From NCBI RefSeq assembly GCF_029407905.1, contig NC_073627.1:134119697-134183696 (forward strand): 64,000 bases of DNA, read 5' to 3'. This DNA is from Bubalus kerabau (taxonomy: Eukaryota > Chordata > Mammalia > Artiodactyla > Bovidae). The number at the start of each line of letters is the position of its first letter. The first letter of the stretch is position 1. The notes below the pieces were generated by a model that did no database searches, was not told where the DNA came from, and saw only the letters and a program-made list of their open reading frames with translations. The translations under genes were made by a program, and so were the position numbers. Positions 1-10,939 of this stretch are shown here, in pieces.

Positions 1-338
1 CTTCCTGGTCAGCAAATCTGGCTGAATTGTGTGGCCCATGGGGCCTCATCATCTCCTGTAGTCACTTGCCCAGAGGCTCTTGGTTCTGCCTCCTGGGAAT
101 TGAACCTAGGAAATAGGAAGAGGAAGTGGCTGGGGAAAGAATGAGCAATACAAATGGCAAGCACCAGCCCCAAACATGCAATTAATTTTCAAACAGGCTA
201 TTTACAACCTGTCAGACAGAGTCTGTTGGGAGTGCAGAATGTACAGTGTGGGAATGGTCAGGGCTCCAGGAGGCAGGACCAGGAGTGGCAGAGCAGGCTA
301 GGCTCAGAGCTGTGTGAGGCTGAGACACAGAGGCATGG
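1..338. other. unique sequence, no gene recognised
   Basis: Ordinary mixed-composition sequence with no repeat, exon or RNA gene that I recognise. The 70-codon reading frame in its right half runs into the BovB fragment and shows no coding character. Confidence 0.5.
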
Positions 339-540
339 TTGTTGTTGCTCAGTCACTCAGTCGTGACTGACTCTTTGAAATCCCATGAACTGCAGCACAC
401 CAGGCTTCCCTTCCTTCACAGTCTCCTGGAGCTTGCTCAAACTCATGTCCACTGAGTCTGTGATGCCATCTGACCATCTCATCCTTTGTTGCCCCCATTC
501 TCCTATCTTCAGTCTTTCCCAGCATCAGGGTCTTCTCCAG
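339..540 (-). mobile_element. BovB LINE 3' end fragment
   Basis: Antisense copy of the last ~200 bp of BovB. It starts with the reversed GTT-rich/CAGTCACTCAGTCGTG tail and ends at the reversed GATGCTGGGAAAG block. BovB is an RTE-type non-LTR retrotransposon abundant in ruminants. The 5' truncation point is shared with several other short copies in this window. Confidence 0.85.
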
Positions 541-984
541 GCATGATGGAGCTGGTGACTGGGAGAGAATGGCAAAGGGCAGCCAAGATCCCCTCCTCGT
601 CCCTGACCTTCTTTCTTGCCTCTGATGCGTCTCTTCCAGGAGCTAGCGCCTCACCATCCTGGTCATGTACACCATGTCCAGCACCTTCTCAAGCTCCCAC
701 CTTCATCATCCTGCTCCTCCCTTAGTTTTGCCTGGTCCTCAGCTCAATATCCACTGTGCCATACAAAACTGCCCTAACTGCCTTGTCTGCCCTGACCACT
801 TGCTTTCTGAAAATTGGAAAACTTTTGCCACTGTTTGCCAAACAAGTGTCTGTTTGCCACTCAAGTTTCACAGGACTTTTTGTCAATGTCTTTCCTCTAG
901 TTTAAGTTCATTGACTTATTTTTCACCTATGCATTTTCTCCTGATCTTAGTTCAGTGAGTAGCACATAGAAGATGTCTTTGATT
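541..984. other. unique sequence, no gene recognised
   Basis: Pyrimidine-rich unique sequence. Two overlapping reading frames (to 725 and 958) lack splice signals or protein-family character. Confidence 0.45.
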
Positions 985-1462
985 TAATCACCATAAACCT
1001 CAGCTTCCTGTTTATGAAATAAAACTCAAAATAGTACTTTCTGTTTTTCTTTAAAGTTTTTATAAGCACTGATAAAGGCCAGTGTATCTATTTTTATTTA
1101 TTTATTTATGGTTGTGCTGGGTCTCCATTGCTGCATGCAGGCTTTCTGTAGTTGTGGTGAATGGGGGCTACTTTCTAGTAGCAGTGTGCAGGCTTCTCTT
1201 TGCTGTGACTTCTCTCGTTGCAGAGCATGGGCTCAGTAGTTGTGGTTCATGGGCTTTGTTGCTCCGCGGCATGCATAATCGTCCTGGACCAGGGATCAAA
1301 CCTGTGTCCCCTGGACTGGCAGGTGGATTCTTAACTAAATACCAGGGAAGTCCCAGTACTTTCTTCTTAGAGTCTCAGTCGGGGCCGTGGAGATCAGTGT
1401 TAGCCAAGTGCTCAGCACTGGGCCTAGTAAGCAGTGAGAACTCAATAATGTGATCAGCCATT
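985..1462 (+). repeat. MIR SINE, split by a CHR SINE
   Basis: Left part (to 1042) has the MIR 'cctcagcttcct...tatgaaat' core. Right part (1365-1462) has the 'agtgctcagcactgggcctagtaagca...ctcaataa' 3' half. The two halves are collinear in MIR and separated exactly by the CHR element and its target duplication. Confidence 0.65.
1043..1354 (-). mobile_element. CHR-type tRNA-Glu SINE (CHR-2-like)
   Basis: Antisense CHR SINE: an A/T-rich tail at the left (TTTATTTATTTATTTATGG), the reversed 'ttgctccgcggcatg' body, and the tRNA-Glu head ending in the reversed 'gggacttccctgg'. It is flanked by a perfect 10-bp duplication AGTACTTTCT at 1033-1042 and 1355-1364, showing retroposition into the MIR. Confidence 0.85.
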
Positions 1463-2517
1463 GCTTGCAGAGCTCTTCATAGCTGCCAGGGCTCAGAGAA
1501 AACCACAGTGGTCAGGCCACCCTTTTATTTCTTCCACATTTTGACTCATTTAAGTTAGGGAAAACGTATTTGATTGCAAGATGTATTTTAGAATAATTTT
1601 TTTGCAAGCCTTTTGGCCTGGAACTATGTAAATTAGTTCTATATGGTCAAGATTTAGAAATCTTCTCTGTGCTCATTAGCGTGGAATTTGAGAACTGCTA
1701 TCTGTGTTTGATTCAGATATTTTGGTCAGCTTCATTTTCTAAAGAGATTGTTCAAGTCATTTGTGATCATTAGACTGAGTGAAATCCTCAAAGGCATGTC
1801 TGTGTTAGGAGAAGCATCAGGGGGCATTATTGCCAAGCTGGACTGAGTGTGCTGGAGATGAGAACACTTGACGATGCCCATTAGTGATGGCCTTGACAGA
1901 TACTACACCTGCTCCTATTTTAGGATTGGCTTTGCTTAGTTGGATACAAGATTGGGGCATCTGTCCCCTCTGAGGCCCTCTTAAAAACAAAAACAAAAAC
2001 AAAACACAGTCCTAGAATCAGACCGGTATTTGGATCTTAGCTAAGACTTAACACTATATTTTCTTTTATTTTTTTTACCACTTATCCTCCAGAATCTTCC
2101 TCCATCCTTCTCCCTGCCCTGTGTCCAGGACACTGACCTCCATGACTGTATCGGTGTGTCCTTTTTCCCTCTGGCTTTTACTAGAGTTTAGTCAGTGGGA
2201 AGCACTGGCAGGAAATCAGAGTGAGGTCAGGATACTTTTTTATGATTCTCTCCTTCCTGGCATGCAGATGTAGACTGATTTCTTTATCCAAGGCCACAGC
2301 TCCCATTGGGTGCCCTTTCCTACAGCTTAGCCCAGATTCCAGTTACCATTCACTCCTTTTCCCTTAGGGCTGTGTGATGGGGACATCTGTTGTTGTCCGC
2401 CAGATATTTCTTAATCCTTTGCTGTAGTCTCTTAACCTTGCTCATAACCTTGTAAATGATGCCTGTGGTAAACTCTCCTAAAGCATTCAGTTGTATCTCT
2501 GATGTCTATCAGGCAGA
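1463..2517. other. unique sequence with a short (CAAAA)n tract
   Basis: No gene or repeat family recognised. A CAAAA-type simple repeat lies near 1984-2006. The 61-codon minus-strand frame at 1817-2002 begins inside this tract and is not convincing. Confidence 0.45.
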
Positions 2518-2940
2518 ACAGCATAGTGTTTAAGAATGTAGGGTCTGTAGTCAGGTCATCTGGGTCATATGTTGATGTTTGGGGCTTCCCTGGTGGCTCA
2601 GTGGTAAAGAATCCACCTGCAATGTGGGAGACCTGGGTTTGATCCCGGTGTCAGGAAGATCCCCTGGAGGAGGGCATGGCAACCCACTCCAGTATTCTTG
2701 CCTGGAGAATCCGCATGGACAGAGAAGCCTTGTGGGCTACAGTCCATGGGGTCACAAAGCATTGGACATGACTGAAGTAACTAAACACATGTTGACTTTT
2801 AAAGAAGCTGTGTGATCTTTTACGGTTACTTCACCTCTGGGTGCCATGATTTCCTGTAACATGAGACTAATCAGGTACTTCTATAATTGGATTACAATGA
2901 GGATTAAACAAGACATATAAAGCCCTTCTACGTTAGTCTG
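2518..2940 (+). repeat. MIR SINE, split by a Bov-tA
   Basis: The left half has the 'gcatagtgtttaagaatgtagg' MIR head. The right half has 'gctgtgtgatctt...cttcacctctgggtgcc...aatgaggattaaac'. Both are sense and collinear around the Bov-tA insertion. Confidence 0.75.
2581..2785 (+). mobile_element. Bov-tA SINE, full length
   Basis: tRNA-Glu-derived head (gggcttccctggtggctcag) joined to the BovB-derived Bov-A body (gatcccctggagga ... ggacatgactgaagtaact). Imperfect 15-bp duplication CA(T/C)ATGTTGA(T/C)(G/T)TTT at 2566-2580 and 2786-2800. Bov-tA is non-autonomous and is thought to be mobilised by BovB. Confidence 0.92.
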
Positions 2941-3341
2941 TGTCTAGCGAGAGAGAAGGAGAAGTTGAGGAGGATAGGCTAGAAGGAAGCAATAGCATAA
3001 ACGGAGACCCAGGAGCAGGCAGGAGGAAGATTTGTGCAGAAGTGAAAGTCATCTAAGAAAAAATGTCCTGAGAATAAGATCACCAAACTATAGCTAAGGG
3101 TATGGGAGGATGCTGGGGAGTGGGAAGAACACCGTGAGTGCTCATCTTGAGTATGGTTATTTGAAGAGTACACACAAGACTTTTGGCCAATGTCATATTC
3201 ACCCCAAGCGCTGAAAGGCTAGAATTCCATTAAAACTGCAATCATCCTGACATAGGTGAATTCTATTCTGAAGGTACTTGTCCCCCATTACCAACCCAGC
3301 TTTGATTAAATTTGTTTCTTTTTAGAACTGTCAATGGAGCA
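2941..3341. other. unique sequence, no gene recognised
   Basis: Purine-rich unique sequence. The 64-codon minus-strand frame (2979-3173) has no recognisable family or splice context. Confidence 0.45.
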
Positions 3342-3355
3342 TCTGTTATTATAAT

Positions 3356-3843
3356 GCATGCATGCTCAGTCACTAATTTGTGTCCAGCTCTTGTGACCCC
3401 AAGGACTCCTCTGACCTTGGGATTTCCCAAGGAAGAATACAGGAGTGGGTTGCCATTTTTTTCTCCAGGGGATCTTCCTGACTCAGGCATTGAACCCAAA
3501 TCTCCTACATTGGCAGGTGGGTTTTTTACCACTGAGCCACCAGGGAATGCTATGCTATGCTATGCTAAGTCACTTCAGTCGTGTCCGACTCTGTGTGACC
3601 CCAAAGACGGCAGCCCACCAGGCTCCCCCGTCCCTGGGATTCTCCAGGCAAGAACACTGGAGTGGGTTGCCATTTCCTTCTCCAGTGCATGAAAGTGAAA
3701 AGTGAAAGTGAAGACACTCAGTTGTGTCCGACTCTTAGCGACCCCATGGACTGCAGCCTACCAGACTCCTCCGTCCACGGGATTTTCTAGGCAAGAGTAC
3801 TGGAGTGGGGTGCCATTGCCTTCTCCAAGCCACCAGGGAAGCC
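3356..3843 (-). mobile_element. Bov-tA SINE, interrupted by a Bov-A2
   Basis: Antisense Bov-tA whose tRNA head is split: most of it is at 3356-3547 and the last bases (GCC) follow the Bov-A2 at 3841-3843. A perfect 14-bp outer duplication TCTGTTATTATAAT lies at 3342-3355 and 3844-3857. Confidence 0.9.
3548..3827 (-). mobile_element. Bov-A2 dimeric SINE nested in Bov-tA
   Basis: Two Bov-A monomers in tandem, linked by 'gtgcatgaaagtgaaaagtg', with a (TGCTA)n tail at the left. A perfect 13-bp inner duplication AGCCACCAGGGAA at 3535-3547 and 3828-3840 is made from the Bov-tA head itself, so this insertion is younger than its host. It retains several CpG dinucleotides. Confidence 0.93.
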
Positions 3844-3907
3844 TCTGTTATTATAATATATAATATCTCATATTGGCATCCCCACTCTCTTTACTGATTT
3901 TCTTCTC

Positions 3908-5586
3908 TTTTTAAAAAAATTAATAAGCTTCATTTTTTAGAGCAGTTTTCTGCACAAAACTGAATGGAAAGCAGATAGAATTTCTATCTACACCCATCCT
4001 CCCCACTCCTACCTCAGCCTCCCCCACTACGGACACTTGCATCACAGTGCAACGTTTGCTGCAGTCAATGGACCTAGAAATCATTATCACCTGAAATTCA
4101 TACTTTACACTGGGGTTCATCCTTACTGTTGTATGTTCTATGTGTTAGAAGGATGTATAATATGTATTCATTATGATAGATCACACAGAATAGTTTCACT
4201 GCTCTAAATATCCTCTCTGCTCTACCTATTCATCCCTTTCTTTCCCCACCCCATGGCATCTAATGATTGTTTGTTTTTTTTGTTTTTTTTTTTACCTTTC
4301 TTCATAGTTTTGCCTTTTCCAGAATGTCACATAGTTTGATTCATACAGTGGGTAACCTTTTCAGATTGGCTTCTTTCACTTTGTAATATGTTTTTAAGAT
4401 CATTCCATGTCTTTTCATGTCTTGATAAATCATTCCCTTTTAGCAATGAATACTATCCCATTATTTGAATGTATCAGAGTTTATTTATTCATTCAGCTAC
4501 TGAAGGACATCTTGGTTACTTCCAAGTTTTATTATAGACAAATTTTCTATAAGCATACATGTGTAGACTTTTGTGTGGCCTCAGTTTTCACCTCATTTGG
4601 GCAGCTAGCAAGGTGCATGATTGCTAGATTGTATGGTAAGAATATGTTTGCAAGAAACCATCAAACTGTCTTCCAAAATTGCTATACTATTTTACAATTC
4701 TGCCAGCAATAAGTGAGAGTCCTTGTTGCTCCACATCATTGCCAGATTTTGGTGTCAGTGTTCTAGATTTTGGCCATTCTAATAAGTGGGTAGTGATATC
4801 TCGTTTAAATTTGAAATTCCCTGATGACATATGAAATTAAAAGGTGCTCGCTCCTTGGAAGGAAAGCTATGACAAACCTAGACAGCATATTAAAGAGACA
4901 TTACTTTGCAGATAAAGGTCTGTATAGTCAAAGTTATAGTAGTCATGTATGGATGTGAGAGCTGGACCATAAAGAAGACTGAGAACTGAAGAATTTATGC
5001 TTTTGAACTGTCATTCTGGAGAAGACTCTTGAAAGTCCCTTGGCATGAAAGGAGATCAAACCAGTCAATCCTAAAGGAAATCAATCCTGAATACTCATTG
5101 GAAGGACTGATGCTGAAGCTGAATCTCTAATACTTTGGCCACCTGATGTGAAGAGACAACTCATTGGAAAAGATCCCGATGCTGGGAAAGACTGAAGGCA
5201 GGAGAAGCCGGTGACAGAGGATGAGATAGCTGGATGGCATCATAGACACAATGGAAAAGAGTTTGAGAAAATTCTGAGAGATAGTGAAGGACAGGGAAGC
5301 CTGGTGTGCTGCAGTTCATGGGGTCACAAAGCACTGGACATGACTTAGCAACTGAAAAAAGACAATGCTTACTTGCCATCTGTATGTATTCTTTGATGAG
5401 ATATCTGTTCAGCCTTATGCCCATTATTAATCAAAATCTGCATTTTTCTTATTGTTGAATTTTAAGAATTCTGTGTTTTGGATAGCTATCACATTTATGT
5501 GGATAAACATCAGAGCAGAAATGGTCAATTTTAATCAAATCCATTGACTCACCTTTTGGTTTTGGCAATTGCTGTGGCAGTAGGGT
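3908..5586 (-). mobile_element. old L1 3' region, split by BovB
   Basis: Antisense mammalian L1 (L1M type). The part before the BovB carries the 'cagattggcttctttcact', 'ttattcattcagctactgaaggacatcttgg' and 'ccagcaataagtgagag' landmarks. After the BovB the same element continues with 'gttgaattttaagaattctgtg' and 'catttatgtgg'. No L1 reading frame survives. Confidence 0.8.
4828..5356 (+). mobile_element. BovB LINE, 3' ~530 bp
   Basis: Sense 5'-truncated BovB covering the C-terminal part of the reverse-transcriptase frame to the 3' end (ctccttggaaggaaagc ... gacatgacttagcaactgaa). It carries many substitutions and has lost most CpGs, so it is an old copy. The minus-strand frame at 5161-5424 is only its antisense shadow. 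Confidence 0.88.
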
Positions 5587-6354
5587 GTGTTCACAGGTAG
5601 CCTGACCAGAGTCAACTAGGCTGCACAGCTTATCTCTTACTCTCTGTTCCTGGACTTCTTTGTCTCTACCTTGGAGGACACTGCAGGATCCTATTCAACT
5701 GTGCTGGTTCATATGCTATTTCCAAGAGAAAGGGAGTTAAACATCCCTTGAGGCAAAGTGGGGTCAGGAGCCAGTCCGTGAATATCTTTTCTCCAGATCT
5801 TGTGTAGACAATTCCAAAGCCCAGTGTATACCACTCTTCAGAGATCCCTAGTGGGCTGAGTCCCAGTTGTTCACAATTCTTGAGTCTACTCAGCAATGTA
5901 CTCATGGATTGACTTGCTCTTTTCCCATTTTAGTTTCCCCATTTCCCTTTATCCTATTCCTTAGGATCACTTCTCAAAATAAACAGCCTTCTGGCAGGCC
6001 TTTGTCAAAGGCTCTATTTTTCAGGGGGGGAACCCAAGCAAAGATATTATTTTATTTGATTTTCTGTTATGAAGTGCATTTTCCTGTTGCATTTTATGCC
6101 ACTTTAGTGAACATAGTTTATGTCCTTTTAATAGTACACAAATAGCCGGAAGTGAGCCCTTCATAAATAAGACCACGGTTTTAATGATGAGTCTAAATAG
6201 CCATCATCTTTGGTGAATTATGCCTTCTAGCAAGCTGGGCATATGCTGAAGCAGGATGATTCAGTGGAAGGACCAACAAAGTGGAAGTCAGCAGGGGTGC
6301 CTCTTTGATCCAGCCCTCCCGCCATATAACTGTATAATTAAACACATTTGCTGT
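5587..6354. other. unclassified, possibly old repeat
   Basis: No gene recognised. The stretch near 5920-6020 (cccatttccctttatcc ... ggcaggcctttgtcaaaggctc) resembles an old mammalian interspersed repeat whose family I cannot name. A short G run lies near 6025. Confidence 0.35.
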
Positions 6355-6960
6355 AAAAAGCTTTACTGAGATATAAGTTATAAGCCATAAAGTCCATCCA
6401 TTTAAAGTGTATAATTCAATATTTTTAAGCATATGTATAAAGTTGTACAACCACTGTGTATGCTAAGTTGCTTCAGTCATGTCCAACTCTGTGTGACCCT
6501 GTAGACTGTAGCTTGCCAGGCTCCTCTCTCCATGGGATTCTCCAGGCAAGAATACTGGAGTGGATTGCCATGCCCCACTCCAGGGGATCTTCCCAACCCA
6601 GGGATTAAACCGGTGACTGAGACGTCCCTTATGTCTCCTGCATTGGCAGGCTGGTTCTTCACCACTGGCACCACCTGGGAAGCCCGTACCATAATATAAT
6701 TTCATAACATCTTTGTCAGCCCCCCAATAAACCTTGTACCAATTAGCAGTCACTTCTCACTCTCTTTCCCTATCCCCACTGCCCCTCTTTTTGCTCAGCC
6801 TCAGGCAACCACTAATCTACTTTCTGTTTCTATAGATTTGCCAGTTGTGGACATTTTGCATAAACAGGATCAGGCAATCTGTGGTCATTTGTGACTAGTT
6901 TCTTTCACCTTGCAGAATGTTTTTGATGTTCATCAATGTTCCGATATTCACTATGTGATT
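6355..6960 (-). mobile_element. old L1 3' end, split by Bov-tA
   Basis: Antisense L1 3' end with the landmark 'ccatttaaagtgtataattcaat' left of the Bov-tA, and 'ttagcagtcacttc', 'caaccactaatctactttctg' and 'ggacattttgcataaacagg' right of it. Confidence 0.82.
6461..6685 (-). mobile_element. Bov-tA SINE
   Basis: Antisense, full length: (TGCTAAGTTGCTTCAG tail, Bov-A body, tRNA head ending in reversed 'gggcttcccaggtgg'). It has a small internal expansion near 6615-6630. It interrupts the L1. Confidence 0.9.
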
Positions 6961-7089
6961 CTGAGTAACCACTAATCTCTTGGGTCCTGCTTCTTCTCTG
7001 GATGTTAGAAGGCAAGGTCCCCAAGGTACTCTCCAGCTCTAAGAGTCCCAAGGGAAGCAGGTGCAAGTAGCAGAAAACTCAGAGGAAAG
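6961..7089. other. unique sequence
   Basis: Short unique segment between the L1 and the AT-rich candidate regulatory block. Nothing recognised. Confidence 0.4.
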
Positions 7090-7575
7090 GTGGCGCCAAC
7101 ATTTAATATTGCAGCTTCGAACTGAAAGAAGCTGAAAGAAGAACAGTGTTCTTTTATTGCTGAGCTCCTATTCGACAGTTGGTGCCCATCTGCGTGCAGA
7201 AACCAATTACCTGTGAGGAGTAATTGAAATCATTAATAGCCACAAACAAATGTGCTATTCTGCAAGTAATTTGCAGTAACATTTAGTAATTGATAGTAAT
7301 TTTTAGTAATTAAACACTGAGTAATTCATTCACCAAGCCACGCAACCATTTTATGGGGTTCCTCGGTGTTCCCACAGCAAATCTTAATTACTTAACCCAA
7401 GCACCAGGAATATTTCTGTCATTTCTAAGCAAATATAGTGAGCATGCTATTCTTAGTAAGCACTAGTAGAGAGAAAGCTAAAGAGAGGAGTTATTTTCCC
7501 GGGTAGCAGTAATCAAGACTGGAGGAAGCTTTTGGGCCAATAACAAGGTTGCTGAGTGATGCCCCTTAAACATGA
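7090..7575. promoter_or_regulatory. candidate conserved non-coding element, homeodomain-rich
   Basis: Repeat-free AT-rich sequence dense in homeodomain core motifs: CAATTA, TAATTG, ATTAAT and repeated AGTAATT. Five AGTAA(T/C) units begin at 7265, 7275, 7285, 7295 and 7305, exactly 10 bp apart, with further copies at 7219 and 7320. This resembles developmental enhancers, but conservation cannot be seen from a single sequence. Confidence 0.4.
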
Positions 7576-8427
7576 TTTTTGTCTATTCTGCGTGGAACAT
7601 CAAAGTGAAGTCTAGATTATAACAACTTTTTTTTGTCCCCCTCCTCAACATTTTAGCTCAGTCTTTTCCAGGTTTGTTCAGGCTATTATAAATTTACACA
7701 TGAGCTGCTTGTGATAGGGAACAGTCAGAGGGACCATTTCTATCTTCACAATGCCCTCTAAAGATCTGAGTCTGATGTTCACTGTTCCCTGCAGCTTGGC
7801 TCCATTATGCCCTTTCTAGTGATTTATGAGCTGTAGGGGACAGTGTTAATAGCTAACTCAGCATCTAGTTCTCCTTGCTTCTTTCTAGTATCTCAATTCC
7901 GCACCACTCCCCCTCCCCCAGCCCAGGGGATCATCCCTGTTCTGTACAGCCTATGTCATTTGGGGAAACTGGGTCCTGGGGTGGATTTTGGTTAGTCTAA
8001 ACCAGTCAGGGTAATCCCACTGTAATCCCATTCCTGCTAGAGACTACTAGTTCAGAAAGTCAGATTACTGTTGGTCCAGGAGTGATCATGTGATCTCAGC
8101 TGGCTCAGTCAGAGTGGTGGAAGAGGCTTTCATTTCAGGAAAAGGGGAGAGAATTTTTTCCCTTTATTTTGCTGGATATGAGGAAGTTCAGATGCTGCTG
8201 GCAGCCATCCCAGTACCATATGGGAAACCAGTCTGAGAACAAAGTCTAGACAGAGATGGGCAGAGACAAGAGAAACTATAGAGAAACTGAACTAGAGTCC
8301 TGCTGTTCCTGAACTCAGGTTCTGCTTCTGGACTTCTAATTATGTGAGAAAATATGTTTTCCTAGGTTTAATCCAGTTAGACTTTGGTTTTCTATTTTTT
8401 GAAGCCCCAAACATCCTAATTTATTTG
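7576..8427. other. unique sequence, no gene recognised
   Basis: Mixed unique sequence with a short C-rich run near 7905-7922. Nothing gene-like recognised. Confidence 0.4.
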
Positions 8428-8626
8428 ATGGCTCAGATGGTAAAGAATCTGCCTGCAATGCAGGAGACAACAGGTTCAATTCCTGGGTTGGGAAGATCCC
8501 CTGGAGAAGGGAATGGCAACCCACTCCAGTATTCTTGCCTGGAGAATTCCATGGAGAGAGGAGCCTAGCAGGCTATAGTCCATGGGATTGCAAAGAGTTA
8601 GCCACAACTGAGAGACCTTCACTTTC
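8428..8626 (+). mobile_element. Bov-tA SINE, head slightly truncated
   Basis: Sense copy beginning at 'gatggctcagatggtaaag', so the first ~12 bases of the head are missing or diverged. The body through 'ccatgggattgcaaagagtt' is normal. Confidence 0.88.
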
Positions 8627-8689
8627 CCATCTTCCATGGCAATCTAATCGCTCCATTCCTGAAACAGTCTGCACACCTTGGCTCACACA

Positions 8690-8815
8690 GTATTGTCAGA
8701 GCTTAGAATGCCCCGTGCTACTTCTCTCTATCTGGGAGAAATTCTGTACAATCAAAATCAAGAATGTCCATGCTCAGGACCCACCTTCTTTGTAAAGCCT
8801 TCACTGCTTTACAAC
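8690..8815 (+). repeat. L2 LINE 3' fragment (probable)
   Basis: Sense similarity to the L2 3' region: 'cttagaatgccccgtgctact', 'tgtccatgctcaggacccacc' and 'tttgtaaagccttcactg'. Strongly diverged. Confidence 0.45.
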
Positions 8816-9184
8816 ACACCCTAGTGCTGTATGAAATTGTCTAGCACACAATCTGAACACCATACTTGGTGTTTCTCACTTAGAGGTGCATGTACACACA
8901 TCTTTTCAACTAGTTCCTGGACAACAGAAATGTATCAGCCTGGCACTAACCTGACGATCCGAAAGGGAGAGTGAGCTAGATGCCTGTGGAAACTAGCACC
9001 AAGAGGTTGTGTAGAGAGAAGTTTGTCAAATACTGCAGACAGTAAGGGGAGAGGAGATCATCTGGGGCAAGACTGGCTAGGAAGATACGGAACTTCTTTG
9101 AAGAAATGGAACCAAAAAAAAAGCGATCTTTGAAGATATGCAGTCTTTTGAAAAAAACTTTTGGTGACTTTTTAAAATTCATTC
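8816..9184. other. unique sequence
   Basis: No gene, RNA or repeat family recognised. The minus-strand 74-codon frame has no support. Confidence 0.4.
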
Positions 9185-9792
9185 TGTTGTTTTTTTCCAA
9201 CTTTAGTGGGATATAATTAACATAATTTTACATAACTTTAAGGTGTACAATGTGTTAATTTGATACACTTGTGTATTGCAATATAATTGCTAACATAATG
9301 TTAGCTAAAGCCTTCATGATGTCATAAAATTACCACCTCTTTTTTTCTGTTGAGAACATTTAAGTTCTAATCTCTTAATAACATTCAAGCATATAGTCCA
9401 GAATTGTTACCCATATCACCATGCTGTACACTAGATCCCCTGAATGTATTTATCTTATAACTGGAAATTTCGACTTTTGAGATATATCTCCCAATTTCTG
9501 CCAGACCCCAGCCCCTGGTAATAATCATCCTACTCTGTTTCTGAGTTTGGCTCTGGCAAATTCCACATATAACTGATATCATACAGTATATACCTTCTTG
9601 TCTGACTTATTTCACTAAATATAATGTCTTCAAGGATGATTCATGTTGTCAATAATGACAGGATTTCCTTCTTTCTCATGGCTGTATAACACTCCATCAT
9701 ACATAAATACCACATCTTCTTTACACCTTCATTCATAATGGGCACTTAGGTGGTTTCCATATTTTGAGTACTGTGAATAATGCTGCCTGTCA
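9185..9792 (-). mobile_element. old L1 3' end
   Basis: Antisense L1M-type 3' end with the landmarks 'actttagtgggatataattaacat', 'catgctgtacactagatcccc', 'ccaaatataatgtcttc' and 'gtgaataatgctgc'. Truncated on its 5' side (right). Confidence 0.82.
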
Positions 9793-10070
9793 TTATATAT
9801 TGAGTGTCTACTCTATATCAAGCATCATGCCAAGGTTTTTTCCTCTCATATATCTCATATTATTTAAATTTCAAAATAACATTCATGGAATATATATTGT
9901 TTATTTCCATTTTACAGATGCTCAGAGATGGATATGATTTTTTTCCCAGAGTTAGAAACAGGTTTCCAAAACAGATTTCCTACCCCAGGTCCACAACAGT
10001 TTCTATAACTCACAGCTACTGTCCAACATTCAGTGGAACTGTTCTCATTCAATTTAGGGCAAGGGGCATC
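9793..10070 (-). repeat. MIR SINE
   Basis: Antisense MIR, nearly full length: 'tattgagtgtctactctatatcaagcatcatgccaagg', then 'ccattttacagatg' and 'ccccaggtccacaac'. Confidence 0.75.
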
Positions 10071-10735
10071 ACATAGTTTCTGTAAAGGCCCAGAGACTAA
10101 GTATTTTAGTCATTATGAGCCATACTAGGTCCATCTAGTCAAGGCTATAGTTTTTCTAGTGGTCATGTATGGATGTGAGAGTTGGACTATAAAGAAATCT
10201 GAGAACCGAAGAATTGATGCTTTTGAACTGTGGTATTGGAGAAGACTCTTGAGAGTCTCTTGGACTGCAAGGAGATCCAACCAGTCCATCCTAAAGGAAA
10301 TCAGTCCTGAATAGTCATTGGAAGGACTGATGCTGAAGCTGAAACTCCAATACTTTGGCCACCTGATGCAATGAACTGACTCATTGGAAAAAAGCCTGAA
10401 GCTGGGAAAGATTGAAGGCAGGAGGAGAAGGAGACTACAGAGGATGAGATGATTGGATGGCATCATCGATTCAATGGACATCAGCTTGAGTAAACTCTGG
10501 GAGTTGGTGATGGACAGAGAGGCCTGGCGTGCTGCAGTCCATGGGGTCTCAAAGAGTCGGACACAACTGAGTGACTGAACTGAACTGAACCAATGAGCCA
10601 TACTGTCTCTGTCAAAATTATTCCATTCTGATGTTAAAGCACAGAAGCAGCCACGGATAATGTGTCAGTAATGTGTGTTCTGATAAAACTGTGTGGCACC
10701 AAAGTTTGAATTCCACATAGATCTCACGTTATATA
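10071..10735 (+). mobile_element. hAT-Charlie-like DNA transposon remnant, split by BovB
   Basis: 'tagtttctgtaaaggcccag...gtattttag' left of the BovB and 'gagccatactgtctctgtc...agcagccacggataatgt' right of it match the common mammalian non-autonomous element with the 'ggccatatggtctctg' core. The family is my best guess. Confidence 0.55.
10127..10592 (+). mobile_element. BovB LINE, 3' ~465 bp with target duplication
   Basis: Sense BovB from 'ggtccatctagtcaaggctatag' to the diagnostic tail 'gagtgactgaactgaactgaac'. A perfect 12-bp duplication ATGAGCCATACT lies at 10115-10126 and 10593-10604, so the ends are exact. The 158-codon minus-strand frame (10125-10601) is its antisense shadow. Confidence 0.95.
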
Positions 10736-10939
10736 ATTTTATCTCTTCTTTCCCTTTTATCCCCCCCAGACTATTAATATATTCCAGAACAGGCTTCAGG
10801 GTGAATTTGGCCTACAGTTGACTGGCCCCCTCTTTCTTCAGCCATGCAGGGAGATGGAGGGACAGTGTACTCCTCCCAGGCCTTCTCCATCCCTCTGCTC
10901 ATCAATTCCTAAAGCTCACCATGACAGTAAAAACCTCCC

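Noticed and set aside
2581..2785. tRNA-like head of Bov-tA as a functional tRNA gene
   Set aside because: The head is a standard diverged tRNA-Glu-derived SINE promoter, lacking a valid cloverleaf. The same applies to all other Bov-tA and CHR heads here.
10125..10601. 158-codon open reading frame on the minus strand
   Set aside because: It is the antisense of a BovB LINE. The same peptide pattern recurs at every BovB copy in the window.
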